Below, piece by piece: positions 7,700-19,303 of a stretch of 64,000 nucleotides of DNA (its first letter is position 1; each line of letters opens with the position of its first letter). Source of the stretch: Atriophallophorus winterbourni (taxonomy: Eukaryota > Platyhelminthes > Trematoda > Plagiorchiida > Microphallidae); NCBI GenBank assembly GCA_013407085.1, contig JACCGJ010011312.1, positions 1 to 64,000 on the forward strand, read 5' to 3'. Both the position numbers and the translations under genes were made by a program. The notes under the pieces were generated by a model. That model saw nothing but the letters and a program-made list of their open reading frames with translations. It made no database searches and was not told where the DNA came from.

Positions 7700-10010
7700 G
7701 TCAGTGGAGTCCATGAAATTGGGTTTCGGTTACCAAAGTTCCGTAAATGGTGGGATCAGAGGAAGCACAGGGTAGTCAATACAGGGGAGGATTTATTGGC
7801 GTTAATGCGTATGTAGAGAAAAGACAAAAGAAAAAAATGGGTGCAGCATCAGGAAAAAAAGAAATATGCGAAGTTAAATTCAAATTTTCTGAGAAAGATA
7901 TAGGTAAGAGTCAAGGCGTTCTTTAAAAATAGCAAAGGAAGGAGAGGTTACAATAAAAGACAGTAGATCATTCCAGGCAGGAGTGCGGACTGAGAAAAAA
8001 AACTTTCGGCAGTTCAACCGACTTGGTAGATGGGCGAGCTTTAAGACATGTCCCCGGGTTCCGGAACTAGGGGCCATCAAAAGCAGTCTGAAGCACGGGT
8101 GTTTGGCATTCTTCAGAATCAGGAAAACTAAAATCAGATCCCCTCGGATGCGGCGGTAACTCATGGGGAACAAATTAAGTGCCTTCAGGTGATCTTCATA
8201 GTTCATCGAACTACGCCCTTTGACGGTTTTGGTGAATCTCCGTTGAGCTTGTTCCAGGACGTTAATATCGCGCTTTAACGACGGGGACCAGAAGGACACG
8301 GTATTCTAGGTGAGGTCTGACGTACGCGTGAAGAAAAGAGGGAAAAGGCTGCGGTCGAAAGAACCAAAGACTCGTTTTAGAAGGCCTACGTTTCGATTCG
8401 CGACTAAGGAAGCGTATGAACAGTGAGCAGAGCACCCGAGGTCACTTTGAACTAGTATGCCGAGGTCTTTCTCTTGCATACTTACCGAAATTTCGGTGCC
8501 CCCTAGTTAATACCTAGGTTCACCGGGGTGGCGAATGCGGAGATCGGCATTTTCGTGGATTGAAAGGTAGCTGGTTCATAATTGCACAACTATTAAGTGA
8601 GTCTCATCATCATGAAGCACAAGTTCTGGAGCCATAACAAAGTGCCAAGGCTTGAAGCAGGAAAGCAATAAGCAAGCGCGTGGAAAGGGAAAGCAGGCAA
8701 GCGGAATACACAAAAGCAAATGCACAAAGAAGCATCTGGTTTTTGTAGTTTCACTACATGCGAATTTTTGTTTTTTTGTTTTGTTTTTGTTTTTTTTTGT
8801 TTTTTATGTAAAATAATACCGAATAAAAAAATTATGACACACATAATAAAATACACTGGCGCCACTGACTTCGGTTTTTAGCCATATCGCGTAAGGTTTC
8901 CAGCCAACTATTAGGTGGAGCTTTTGGACCCCACCCAGGCAAACGAATACGCCCTACTGAGCCTAGCGCTACGGTGAGTTTCTTAATCCCAACGCGCACG
9001 TCATGGACTGGCCACCCGATAATTTCTCCCAGCTTCTGCCAGGCTCTGCGAATAAGGCACGGTACGGCAAACGGTGAGTAGGCATTCTTAAAACATGCCC
9101 AACCATCGCAATTATGAAATAAAGGTAAAAATGACAGATCCCGTGCTCTCACGCTCTCCTGCTCTCAAGCTCTTTGCTCTCTGCTCAAATTAAGTGAGTT
9201 GAGGTCCATCTGCAATTCGTCACAGTCATTTGGGGAAGAGAGGATTCGCCAGAGTTTGAGATCATCTGCGAACATTAAAAGCGGTGGGTTTACACATGCA
9301 ACAATGTCGTTGATGATGATCAAGAACAAGCGTGGGCCGAGTACAGAACCTTGGGGTAAACCACATTTTATTGAAAAACAATCAAAAAGTGATTGTCTGA
9401 CGCGAACGTGGAGTGTTCTGGCGCGGAGAAATTCGGCTATCCAAGACAAAAGTGGGTTACTGATTCCAAGAAGAGCACGCTTCTGTAGTAAAATAGCGTG
9501 GTTTACGCTAACGAAAGCTTTGGAGAAATCCAGGTAGATTACATCAACACCGTAGCCTGCGTCAACAGCTTTGGTCCAGATGTTCCGGGCCAAAAGCAGG
9601 TTTGTCGTACAGGAGTATCCGCGACGAAACCCATGTTGTTCGACAGCGACCGCGTTTTCGTTCTCTATAAAAATCATCAACTCGTCGGATACGATCGATT
9701 GCATGACTTTAGAAAGCACGGGGAGCATGGTGACTGTGCGGTAATTTGCGGGGTCGCTGCGGTTTCCTCCTTTATAGATTAGGGTAATAATACCCTGTTC
9801 CCGAAATTCGGGAACACGCGAGGTGTTAAACAAGCGTTGAAAGTAGACAGCAAGTGGCTCACAAAGATGTGCAGCGACCGCACGCAATGCTTTCGGCGTT
9901 ATCCAGTCTATTTCCGGAGATGAGTTGTCAAAAATGTAAGTCGTATGTGACAGGATTGATGATTGTAACTCTTTTCTACTGAAAAGGAGACGTCTACGTG
10001 AGGATCTGAT
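7700..10010 (-). mobile_element. LINE-D (CR1-like), reverse transcriptase to C terminus
   Basis: The minus-strand frame 9887-9199 contains a CR1-type reverse transcriptase: EQHGFRRGYSCTTN, YLDFSKAF, LPQGSVLGPRLF and the catalytic FADD. Upstream coding (linker with PEIDWITPKAL) reaches about 10010, where the element is 5'-truncated. An RTE-2 insertion (8602-9188) splits it; beyond, the C-terminal domain lies at 8299-7880 (LEQAQRRFTK, RRIRGDLI, RGHVLKL, ending YLSQKI). The two halves rejoin in frame when RTE-2 and one TSD are removed. Several single-base shifts remain, so it is not functional. The 3' limit in the non-coding tail is uncertain. Confidence 0.88.
8602..9188 (-). mobile_element. RTE-2 LINE, 5'-truncated insertion with 10-bp TSD
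   Basis: Flanked by ATTAAGTGAG at 8592-8601 and 9189-9198. The minus-strand frame 9120-8832 encodes an RTE C terminus (LGSVGRIRLPGWGPKAPPNS, then LRDMAKNRSQWRQCI) similar to, but distinct from, RTE-1. After the coding end come a T/G-rich stretch (plus strand 8768-8803) and a short ATGATGATGA tail at the insertion junction. Confidence 0.92.
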
Positions 10011-10017
10011 TTAACAC

Positions 10018-10155
10018 TTAAAAATATGATGTTTCATCACTGTCGATCCAAATGTTATGTATGCTTACGCGCCGTGTGTGGGCATTCAAGGCCACCCATT
10101 GAACCTTGACAATGACTAATTTTCTTCTTCTTCTTCTTAATAAACGACGGAGGGT
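10018..10155 (-). mobile_element. Remnant of a LINE-E-like 3' end with (AAG)n tail
   Basis: The plus-strand text TTCTTCTTCTTCTTAATAAACGACGGAGG at 10124-10152 matches the tail of LINE-E at 32868-32898, where a TTC run is followed by TTAATAGACGGCAGGAGG. It is a minus-strand 3' end cut by the Gypsy-1 LTR at 10156. Confidence 0.5.
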
Positions 10156-10561
10156 TGTAGTGAACTGCTTCCACTCCGTAACTTCGTATTTTGTACACAC
10201 AATTTTTGGCTTTTTATAGTTATTCGTTTTTTTGGCCCTGTATACTTTGTCTGTATCAATGCCTGTACAATATACTTTTTGGCGGTCAATACAATTTTCG
10301 AACTGGGACTTTGTCTTCTCCCGTGGTTGTGAAGTCTGTGTGCGCCACTCTGTGTGGGAACTGTGATTAACGGAATCTCCAACATTTTAGCGCTTTCTGC
10401 ACTTGGATTCCATTTCTTGGATTTTCCTGTGTGGATTACTTCGCTATCGTTTGGTGTTACGGATCTTTATTTGGACATTTGCTCTCTTGGTCTTTCAGTG
10501 AGTTCTTTCCATTTTTGCCATTTTGTGTGTAGTGCTAGACTTATATTTTCGGTCCACTACA
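10156..10561 (+). repeat. Gypsy-1 5' LTR
   Basis: 406-bp direct repeat of 16264-16671. It starts TGTAGTG and ends CACTACA, a perfect 7-bp terminal inverted repeat of the TG..CA kind. It is followed at 10565 by TTGGTGAGCCC, a plausible tRNA primer-binding site. Confidence 0.95.
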
Positions 10562-10660
10562 TAATTGGTGAGCCCTTCGAAATGCAATTTTTTTCATTTA
10601 CGATTAATGCGTATTTGTAAATTTTTGCCTTAGATTTTGGAATACTTACTTAACACCCAC

Positions 10661-11948
10661 CATGAGCGATTTTTCCAGAAGTGAAGTTTCTACAATCCTA
10701 CAATCATAACATATTCCATGCACATTACCGGCTTTAGTCGTTTCTAATCTCCCTCTTTGGTTCGGCCAAATTGAAGCTATTTTTCGTATATATGGCATCA
10801 CCGATGAATCTATTATGTATTCTCATGTGGTGACCCTGCTTCCTCTCGACGTATCTGAACAAGTCAGTGATCTTATTTATGCTATGCCTGAGGTCAAGCC
10901 ATACGAAAAGCTCAAATCCGCACTAATAGACCGAATTAGTTTTTCTGAGCAAGAGAAGCTCGACGTCCTCTTTTCCAAAATGGCTCTTGGTGATAAACAG
11001 CCATCTCAGCTTCTTCGCCAGATGAAAGAGCTACTTGGAGAAAAAAGGATTGAGGAGAGCATTTTACCACAGTTGTGGTTTAAAAACCTCCCAGCTGACA
11101 TTTGCCAAGTGCTTGCCGGTTTGATTACTTACGTATCTTTAGACGAACTAGCACAAGCGGCTGACAAAATGCTCGAAGCAAAAGAAGCCAATCAAATTAC
11201 GGTTGATTCCGCACACATTAATTCAACCTGTCCATGTTCGAAATTGAAAGAACAAGTCGCTGAACTAACTCATGTGGCGAACTCTCTTTTGTCAAAATCT
11301 ACCAACCCACCTCGCTCAAAATCTAAATCTCGACCATCGAAAACCCCGTATGTTGGTACCACAAGAGATACGGGGATAAAGCCTCAAAATGGATCCCCCC
11401 GTGTTCAAAAACTGTCAAAATCAAGGGTCAATCAGTTACGGCGACTACTGTTCCCGGCCTACCAACCCGAGTCGCCTATTCTATGTTACAGACAAATCGA
11501 GTGGTCTGCGTTTCTAGTCGATACTGGCGCTGAAATCAGCGTCATACCTCCAACATCCAGCACCTCCAAACCGTCGTCCTACACTCTTCAAGCGGCAAAT
11601 GGCATTCGTATTACCACTTACGGCCAACACCTGCTAACCCTCAACGTAGGACTAAGACGCAGTTTCCCCTGGGTGTTTCTTATCGCGGAGGTCAATTGCC
11701 CAATAATCGGTATCGACTTTCTGTCTCACTTCGGTCTAACTGTCGAAGTAAAACAGCGGAGATTAGTAGATATGACAACCTCTTTACAGGTGTCAGGTAT
11801 CACTACTAAAGCCATTTCCTCCGGCATCAAAGCTGTCACTCCAGAAATTTCGACTTTTTGTGCTATACTGAATGAATTCCCATCCGTCATGCAGCCCCCA
11901 AGACCGACAGACAAAGTGACACTCCGTGAAACTTCACATTGTCACTAG
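10661..11948 (+). pseudogene. gag: Gypsy-1 gag and protease (CsRn1-like Ty3/gypsy)
   Basis: A well-placed ATG at 10661 opens a short frame that shifts; the main open frame is 10815-11948. It encodes a CsRn1-type Gag, recognisable from LWFGQIEAIFRIYGITDES before it and VSEQVSDLIY, DRISFSEQEKLD and LGDKQPSQLLRQMKELLGE within, followed near 11515-11545 by an aspartic protease active site VDTGAEISVIP. Gag packages element RNA; the protease processes the polyprotein. At least one frameshift separates the first ATG from the main frame, and a second lies near 11930. Confidence 0.85.
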
Positions 11949-13127
11949 CGGACCACCAGTCTCCTTCAGACCTAGGCGACTTCACCCGTCCAAACTAAAG
12001 ATCGCAAGAGCCGAATTTGAGCACATGCTAGAGCTTGGGATCATCCGTCCCTCTTCCTGCTCCTGGTCGTCACCACTTATATGGTTCCCAAGAAGACCTC
12101 AGATGACTGGAGGCCATGTGGCGACTATCGTGCTCTTGACAATCGAACGGTCACAGACAGATATCCGGTGCCACACATTCACGATTTTTCTTTGAATCTT
12201 TGTGCCACAACGATCCTTACTAAGCTTGATCTCGTCCGTGCTTATTATCACATCCCGGTAGCCGAGGAAGACATACCCAAAACGGCATTCACAACTCCTT
12301 TCGGCTTATACGAATTCACTCGGATGCCCTTTGGCCTGGAAAACGCTGCACAAACCTTCCAACGTTTCATCGACGAAGTCTTGCGAGGCTTGCCGTTTGC
12401 CTACGCATACATGGACGACGTCTTGATTGCCAGCAACTCTCCAGAGTAGCATGTCGAGCACATCCGTCTCGTTTTAGAGCGTTTCGTTAACTACGGGATG
12501 AAGATCAATCCAAGTAAATGCATTTTCGGGACAGATTCACTGGACTTCTTCGGTCATCGCCTCACTCAATCTGGTATCACACCTCTTCCTGAGAAATGCC
12601 AGGCGATTTCTGGCTTTCCTGTCCCAACAACGGTAACCCAGTTGCGCCGCTTTATCGGCATGATCAACTTTCAACGTCGCTTTATTCCAAACTGCGCTAA
12701 GATCATTGCACCGCTGGCCGATTTGCTCGACTCCAAATCGAAATCACTACAGCTTTTGTCAGAGGCACTTGAAGCTTTTGCCGCATCCAAAAAAGCTCTT
12801 TGCAGTGCCACAGAACTCTCATTCATTGATCCGGAACCGACCTTTCCTTTGTCATTGACGACCGATGCCTCCAATTCGGCTGTGGGAGCTGTTTTACAAC
12901 AACACCACAAGAACACAGTCCGTCCACTGGCATTTTTCTCGCAAAAGCTTAATCCGGCACAAACCTGCTACAGCAAATTCGGCCTTGAATTACTTGCGAT
13001 ATATTTGGTCATACGGCATTTCCGCCATCTATTGGAAGGTCGTGACTTCATTATTTTTACAAATTACGAACCATTGACTTTTGCTCTGCATTCTAAACTT
13101 GATCGCCACGCGAGATTCGCCCCTTAG
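11926..13127 (+). pseudogene. pol: Gypsy-1 reverse transcriptase and RNase H
   Basis: Reverse transcriptase motifs run in order: [49 protein letters not shown] and the catalytic YMDDVLIAS (about 12408-12435). The connection and RNase H domains follow at 12498-13090 (INPSKCIFG, FPLSLTTDASNSAVGAVL, LAFFSQKL, LELLAIYLVIRHFRHLLEG). Defects: two compensating frameshifts near 11.93-12.08 kb, a TAG at 12447-12449 and a shift near 13110. Non-functional as it stands. Confidence 0.9.
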
Positions 13128-13514
13128 ATTACATCTCTCAGTTCTCCACCGATATTCGTTACATCAAAGGTGATGCCAACTTGGTTATCGATGCTTTATC
13201 AAGACCTGACATTTCTGTTTTGTCTACAGGCACACCATTTGATCTCTCCCTTTTGACTAACCATCAAGCCGAGATTGATAAATCTAAACTCGCGAAGAGT
13301 CAATTTCTGGATTTGCAGCAAATTCAGTTACCAAACACCGATGCCTCGTTGGCGTGCGATATCTCGACAGGGAAACCTAGACCTCTTGTCCCTCTTTCTC
13401 TGCTACGTGCCATTTTCGATCATTATCATTCGATGTCTCATCCTGGAAAGCGTGCCACCGTTAGGCTAATCGCAGGTCGTTTCGTTTGGCCGTCTATCAA
13501 TAAGGATATACGAA

Positions 13515-13644
13515 ATTGGGTCCAGCATTGCATTCCTTGTCAAAAGAACAAGATATTTCGACATACCATCACACCTTACGTTCCATTTAGGCATCCCAAC
13601 TGTCGATTCTCTCATGTGCATCTTGATCTCGTCGGTCCTATGCC
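13515..13644 (+). repeat. 130-bp direct duplication, left copy
   Basis: Starts ATTGGGTCCAGC and ends GGTCCTATGCC; matches 15158-15287 with three differences by eye. It flanks the LINE-A insertion 13645-15157 and is integrase coding sequence, so it is an exceptionally long target-site duplication. Confidence 0.92.
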
Positions 13645-15157
13645 GAATCATTACTCAACAGCGAGTTGAGCTTCAGTCTGGCATGCGCTTTCGCTACTAT
13701 ATTCAATATGATCTGCGTAATCGAACAAGGCTATTGAATATCCCTTTCTCTCTCGCTAAAGTTAGACGTAACTTCTTCTTAATTAGATATGCACAACTTT
13801 GGAATTCTCTTCCTCTTCATTTCCGTATATGCATATCTACAGGAAAATTTAAAACGCTTGTAGTATCACTTACCGTTCACTCACTTTCCCAAATCATTGA
13901 GATAAACTCTTCTCTAAATATTCTATACTCTCATGGGATCCAACGTTTCTAATTCCACATCTTTCTCCACATATTAGTATATCATGATGTCTTATGGTAT
14001 TCTCTGGATAACTGGCCATTCAAGTGTCAGGTTACCGGACCCTTAGATATCTTGTTACACATCTCCATCGTAACCGTGCGTTTCATAATCGTTTTAACCA
14101 TATAACCATATCCTCAACCGTTATCTGCTTATATATCTGCTTATATCAGTATATTATGAGGTCAGATAGTATTCTCTGGATATCTGGCCATTCAAGTGTC
14201 AGGTTACCGGACCCTAGAAATGTTTTTTACACAAATTAATCTCAACATTGCCTTCGATAACATTTTCTATACACCATTATGTATATAACTGTCTTTTCTT
14301 TCTCATGAGGCCATGAAATGTCTCATTTTTTATCTTAACGTGCGAAATATTAAAAATCTACCAAAAAATGAAAAAAACGTAAAAAAACTAATAAAACTAA
14401 AAAAACATTATGTTTTTCAAATGTACATTCTTATTTCTTAAATGATGTACTATTTCACTTTGATGACCTCTCACCGTGCTGATGAAGAGAAAATCTTTCA
14501 TTATATTCCAGTGTCTTCGAATAACAAACCATCACTGTAATCGGCTCGAAATCAATCCGCCCGAGATTTGTTCCGTATGCGATTCATCCTCCTGCAGATA
14601 ACGAAAATCCGGCTGTTGAACACATTTCGGTTCGATTGGTCAACAATTCTTCAAGAGTATTGGAGCACAGCACCCTACTGCCTCCTCCCTGCTATTAGCC
14701 ACACCCTCTCTCATCCCCCACATTTTCTTAGATTTTCTTATTCCGATGGATTAATGTTCCCTTCTCAATCTTCTTATTTAAACTCTCCGTAAAAACATGA
14801 ATTTATTCATATATAATTTATTTATCAATTATTTATGACAACTTCATTACAATTCGCACCACTTTTCCCATAATTACCTTCCATTTCTGTTCTCCATTTG
14901 TTTCTTGCATCCTTGCCATTCGTGAATCTGGACATAATTTAAATGAAATTTTATTTCTATTAGATATTGATAACTTCTTTCTAACCTAGTGTATATTAAT
15001 TTCCCTTATTAAACGCAAAAAATGTTTAAAAATCCCGCTCACTTTGGTCACTTGCACTGTACTATTTTCTTTTGCTGTTCAAATTTTGATAAACTGATCA
15101 TGTATTGCGTGCCCTGGATATCCAAGAATATATATTATTATCATTATTATCATCTTC
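13645..15157 (+). mobile_element. LINE-A, 5'-truncated copy (C terminus plus long 3' UTR)
   Basis: Begins inside the LINE-A C-terminal coding region (IITQQRVELQSGM) and runs through the stop near 13950 into the ~1.2-kb 3' UTR. UTR landmarks: CTGGCCATTCAAGTGTCAGG, present twice (about 14008 and 14186), a degraded CTCACCATGATGGTGAAG palindrome near 14472, and the terminal stem-loop CCTGGATATCCAAG at 15111 followed by a TTATTATCATTATTATCAT tail. Confidence 0.93.
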
Positions 15158-15287
15158 ATTGGGTCCAGCATTGCATTCCTTGTCAAAAGAACAAGATATC
15201 TCGACATACCTTCACACCTTACGTTCCATTTAGGCATCCCAACTGTCGATTCTCTCATGTGCATCTTGATCTCGTCGGTCCTGTGCC
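15158..15287 (+). repeat. 130-bp direct duplication, right copy
   Basis: Second copy of 13515-13644 immediately after the LINE-A tail; the integrase frame continues from it. Confidence 0.92.
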
Positions 15288-16263
15288 ATCATCAAATGGA
15301 TACTCATTCATCCTAACGGCGATTGATCGTTTTACTCGATGGCCGATTGCTGTTCCGATCAAAAACACATGTTCAGAGACTGTAGCACGCGCCTTCGTCG
15401 AACATTGGATTGCCAGTTTTGGCACACCATCTGTCATCACAACCGACCGTGGCGCTCAGTTTCAATCGACTTTGTTCCGAGATTTGACGCCACTCCTTGG
15501 CTGCCAGCACATCCGAACCACCGCCTACCACCCTAACTCGAACGGATTGGTTAAACGCTTCCATCGGCAGCTTAAAGCCTCTTTAGCTTGCTAGCCGGAT
15601 CCTAATAAATGGACTGAGAATTTGTCACTTGTTCTTCTTGAAATACGTTCCGCTATCAAAAAAGACATGCAGTGCTCAGCCGCAAAGTTAGTTTTCCGTA
15701 CCGCCTTGTGTCTTCCCGGTGAACTCGTTGTGCCCTGCCAGTCACTACCTCCGGCGTCAGATTACATTTCTCGCTTGCGATCGTTCATGTCCAAGTTAGA
15801 ATTTACGCCTCCTCATCAGCGCATTATCCACCAACAGAAATCACCTCATCTTGATACGTCTGATTTTGTTTTTGTGCGACGCTACTCTGTTTATAAACCT
15901 CTTCAGCCATCCTATCATGGACCTCCCTGAGTTATCGAGCGTAAACCCAAGTTTTTCGTTTTGGATATGAATGGTCGACATGACACCGTTTCTATTGACC
16001 GCTTAAAACCCGCTTTTGTCGAGCTTAAGCAGCAATCTCCACCAAGCATCACTACGCCTTACGCGCAACCCCCTGATAATTATCATGCGCCAACCCCCAC
16101 CCATGTTCATGCCAATTCCCCGGTCCGGTCTACCTCCGTTCAAACCCGAACCGGTAGACATGTGCACTAGCCCAAACGCCTTGCTGACTACGTGACCTTA
16201 TGAAAATTTCGAGCGTATGTTACTCTTCATTCGAGCCTAACTAACGCTGTGGTGGAGGAGTAT

Positions 16264-16671
16264 TGTAGTGAACTGCTTCCACTTTGTAACTTCGTATTTT
16301 GTACATTAAATTTTCATCCTTGTATAGTTATTCGGTTTTTTGGCCCTGTATACTTTGTCTGTATCAATGCCTGTAAAATATACTTTTTGGCGGTCAATAC
16401 GATTTTCGAACTGGGACTTTGTCTTCTCCCGTGGTTGTGAAGTCTGTGTGCGCCACTCTGTGTGGGAACTGTGATTAACGGAATCTTCAACATTTTAGCG
16501 CTTTCTGCACCTTGGATTCCATTTCTTGGATTTTCCTGTGTGGATTACTTCGCTATCGTTTGGTGTTACGGATCTTTATTTGGACATTTGCTCTCTTGGT
16601 CTTTCAGTGAGTTCTTTCCATTTTTTGCCATTTTGTGTGTAGTGCTAGACTTATATTTCTGGTCCACTACA
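16264..16671 (+). repeat. Gypsy-1 3' LTR
   Basis: 408 bp, TGTAGTG...CACTACA, near-identical to the 5' LTR. It is preceded by a purine-rich GTGGTGGAGGAG that can serve as polypurine tract. No matching TSD: the left flank is GAGGGT and the right flank GGATTG. Confidence 0.93.
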
Positions 16672-16679
16672 GGATTGAG

Positions 16680-17100
16680 CCCTTGTAAGACGCATCTCTT
16701 TACATCAGCAATATAGTCCAGGAGAACCTCAGTTGAAAAAATCTGTTCAATGTTGTACAGCTCAGGACTTTCAAAATTAGCTTGGCGATCTCAGTTTGCT
16801 GCACAGTGTCAGTATCAGTATCACAGGGCGATAATCGACCAAGTCGCAATTATTGCCCATATTCTTTCGGAGGTTTGCTTGAAAACACCCGCCACTATCA
16901 GGATTGATTCTTAAGTAACACATGCGTGTGTAACTGTGAATGGAAGATGGGAGAGGTCTCATCACTGAAAGGTGAGAGAATTAATGCATGTGACATGTCT
17001 AATCGAATGAAAAGACGATGAAACGCAGTTTATTTCAACAAATACGAAAAAATGAAAGAGAAACTCTTTTTCTGTTTCAAAATGTTTTTCCGAATATTTT
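16680..17100 (-). mobile_element. Weak LINE reverse transcriptase fragment
   Basis: A minus-strand frame (16965-16777) contains NNCDLVDYRPVIL, like the YRPV block that starts LINE reverse transcriptases, and further minus-strand coding near 16690-16735 (FSTEVLLDYIADVK) resembles the block just before it. Very decayed; assignment to a LINE class is uncertain. Confidence 0.35.
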
Positions 17101-17147
17101 TGTGGTTTTTGATCATAGATATGGAAGGATTTAGTCTTAAACCTTAA

Positions 17148-19296
17148 CACTTAACTGCCTGAATTATTTTACAAGCGTCACCTTACCGTTATCCCTTAAC
17201 GGTTGAATGGGGAAAATTCGGTACACAAAATTTAGAGGTTTATGATAGGATAAATTAGACAGATCACTCCCGTATGCCGGGTGTATCGGATTCAGCACAC
17301 GTTCTGCTCTCGTTTGATACGCGTTTAAGACGGCTGAGCCATGCGGCGCGCCAGTTGTCAACAAACTTCAGAAGTGAGGTGACGCTTGTGAAATTTCGCT
17401 CTGTGCTACATTTTTCTGCGTGCAATGGCTGAAAAACCTCGTAAGTATATACATTGATAATTTTTTGCTTCATCTATAGACATCTTCTGAACACATTCAA
17501 CGTATGCACGAATGATGAAATATTTTTCTATGCGAAATATGAATGTCGGAATTTATGTATCCGGCATGTGAACCTATACAAGAGTATGTCCCAAAAATGA
17601 TACAACCGGCGCTTATTTTCTCAAATCTCATTCAAATGTTAAAAAAATAATGAAGATTTTATTGTATTGATTCTTTTTCAGGTCTCATTCCAAGATTATT
17701 TTATGGCCACGAAAAACCTCGAAAATCGACTGAATATTCAACCATTACTACCCTTAACAGTGAGCTTGAGATTTCAGACAATGATGATTATGTTGTTGAC
17801 CCTGAATTCTGCTCTCGTTTGGTAAACCTGGAGATGCTGATTTTGACCCCATTTTCAAAGTGGAACCTCTAATAAACTAACTCAGAACAAAATTTGAAAA
17901 CCTAGTCAAAGAGCTAAATCTCTGTGTTGATGAGTAAATGGTGCTATTCAAAGGCAGATAAAGGCTCAAACATTGCCTACCAAATAAGCCTAAATAGTTT
18001 GGCTACAAACGTTTCGTACTCGCTGACGATCGTGGGATGATGTGAAATTTCATCCCATATACTGGGAAAATATCCCCCATCGATGATCCCAACGTCCAAA
18101 CATCGGTGCTCGCTCAAATATCATGCTACATTTTGCCAAGAGCATTCCTTCTAATGAGAATCATCTTGTATTTTTTGATAACTGGTTCACCTCTGTGCCT
18201 CTTCTGCAATACTTGTCAGATGTTGGAATATTTTGTTGCGGCACAGTTGGACTGCCACGATTAGCTGACATACCAAAAACATGGAGAATGGCAAGCGCAA
18301 AATGAAAAAGGCAGGGGCTCCTTTGAGGAGCAAGAACTGGTGGAGGGACATTCAAGTGTCACCCTGGTTCGCTGGTACGACAACAAAGTAGTCAATTTGT
18401 TGTCTACATTTGCCAGGGCAAATCCTCTATCAACTGTCCGTAGATTTGATAAAACTACAAAGAGGTCCATTGAAGTACATTGCCGTGATATTGTGAAACG
18501 ATACAATAAGTCAATGGGTGGTGGAGATTTGGCAGACCATCTTCTTTCTTTGTATAGAATAAGCATGAAATTAAAGAAAGCTTATCACCGTCTGATCTAT
18601 TACTTCATTGACATGGCTATAGTTAATTCATGGATTTGTTATGCTAGAGACTGCAAGAGGCTTTCTCTTCCAAAATAAGAAGTGCTTCAGCTTGCTTCCT
18701 TTAAGCTTGAGGTAGCTTTCACCCTTACCAAGGCTGTAAAAATTTGCTTGCCTCCTAAACGTGGATGCCCATCTAAAGAGGTGGAGACGCTAGAAGCAAA
18801 AGAAAATGTGAAGCCCCATCCGACGATATGAGGTTGGACCAAGTTGCACATGTGCCTTGTGTCGAGAAAAAAGGAACTAATGCAGGTTAAAAACCTGTCC
18901 TGGAAAGACGGAGAAATTCTGCACTAAATGCAATGTCCATTTATGCTTAGACATGCATAAAAACTGTTTTGCGCCATTCCAAAGGTTATGATCGCGATGA
19001 CTGCATGAAGGAAATACATTATTTTAAATTCAACCTATTTTCCTACCTTGTGTGTGTTTCACAATGGAAATTTAATTGAGAAATCTTTTTTTACCGTTAT
19101 GTCTCATATGCCTATAGCTGGAAATCAATGAAAACGTTTACAGCACAGGACGATTGTTCCGAATTTGTCCCAATTTTATATTTTCCGTAATATATAAAAA
19201 AAAACTTCCTGTCCCCATATAAGGAAAGCAGTTTCATCACAAAAATGCAGAATAAAAAATTATTTTAATGAAAAACATAATTAAGGCAGTTAAGGG
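17148..19296 (+). mobile_element. piggyBac-like DNA transposon with TIRs
   Basis: Imperfect terminal inverted repeats: left CACTTAACTGCCTGAATTAT from 17148, right (reverse complement from 19296) CCCTTAACTGCCTTAATTAT. They are bordered by TTAA at 17144-17147 and TTGA at 19297-19300, the second a one-base decay of the TTAA target that piggyBac elements duplicate. The 2149-bp interior holds a decayed piggyBac transposase. Confidence 0.85.
17424..18990 (+). pseudogene. piggyBac transposase, decayed, with a probable intron
   Basis: A first exon ATGGCTGAAAAACCTC at about 17424 is followed by a GTAAGTAT donor; TTCTTTTTCAG at about 17671-17681 is the matching acceptor, and the frame continues for ~60 codons with the acidic N terminus typical of the family (SELEISDNDDYVVDP). 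Further on, broken frames show the transposase core: DEXMVLFKGR, FVLADDRG, IPYTGKI, then FFDNWFTSVPLLQYL (~18170), VRWYDNKVVNLLSTFA (~18365), YNKSMGGGDLADH (~18505) and a cysteine-rich end CTKCNVHLCLDMHKNCF near 18915. Frameshifts and stops throughout; inactive. Confidence 0.85.
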
Positions 19297-19303
19297 TTGA
19301 GAG

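Larger units (their letters stand above)
13181..16170 (+). pseudogene. Gypsy-1 integrase, split by a LINE-A insertion
   Basis: The zinc-binding part (HYHSMSHPGKR...CIPCQK) is at 13410-13545 and the start of the core (HVHLDLVGPMP) reaches 13644. LINE-A then interrupts. After it, 15158-15287 repeats the last 130 bases and the core continues (LTAIDRFTRWPIAVPI, TTDRGAQF, AYHPNSNGLVKRFHRQLK; the usual catalytic glutamate position after SNGLV reads K). The frame then runs to 16170 with stops at 15592-15594 and 15928-15930. Integrase inserts the element cDNA; this copy is dead. Confidence 0.88.

Noticed and set aside
14465..14490. CTGATGAAGAG in the LINE-A UTR resembles a hammerhead ribozyme core
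   Set aside because: No matching stems or GAAA in the right place, and other copies show it is a decayed version of the CTCACCATGATGGTGAAG palindrome.
16672..16700. GATTGAGCCCTTGTAAG after the Gypsy-1 3' LTR resembles the primer-binding region after the 5' LTR (ATTGGTGAGCCCTTCG)
   Set aside because: Only a GAGCCCTT block is shared and no internal sequence follows, so a second tandem Gypsy-1 cannot be supported.
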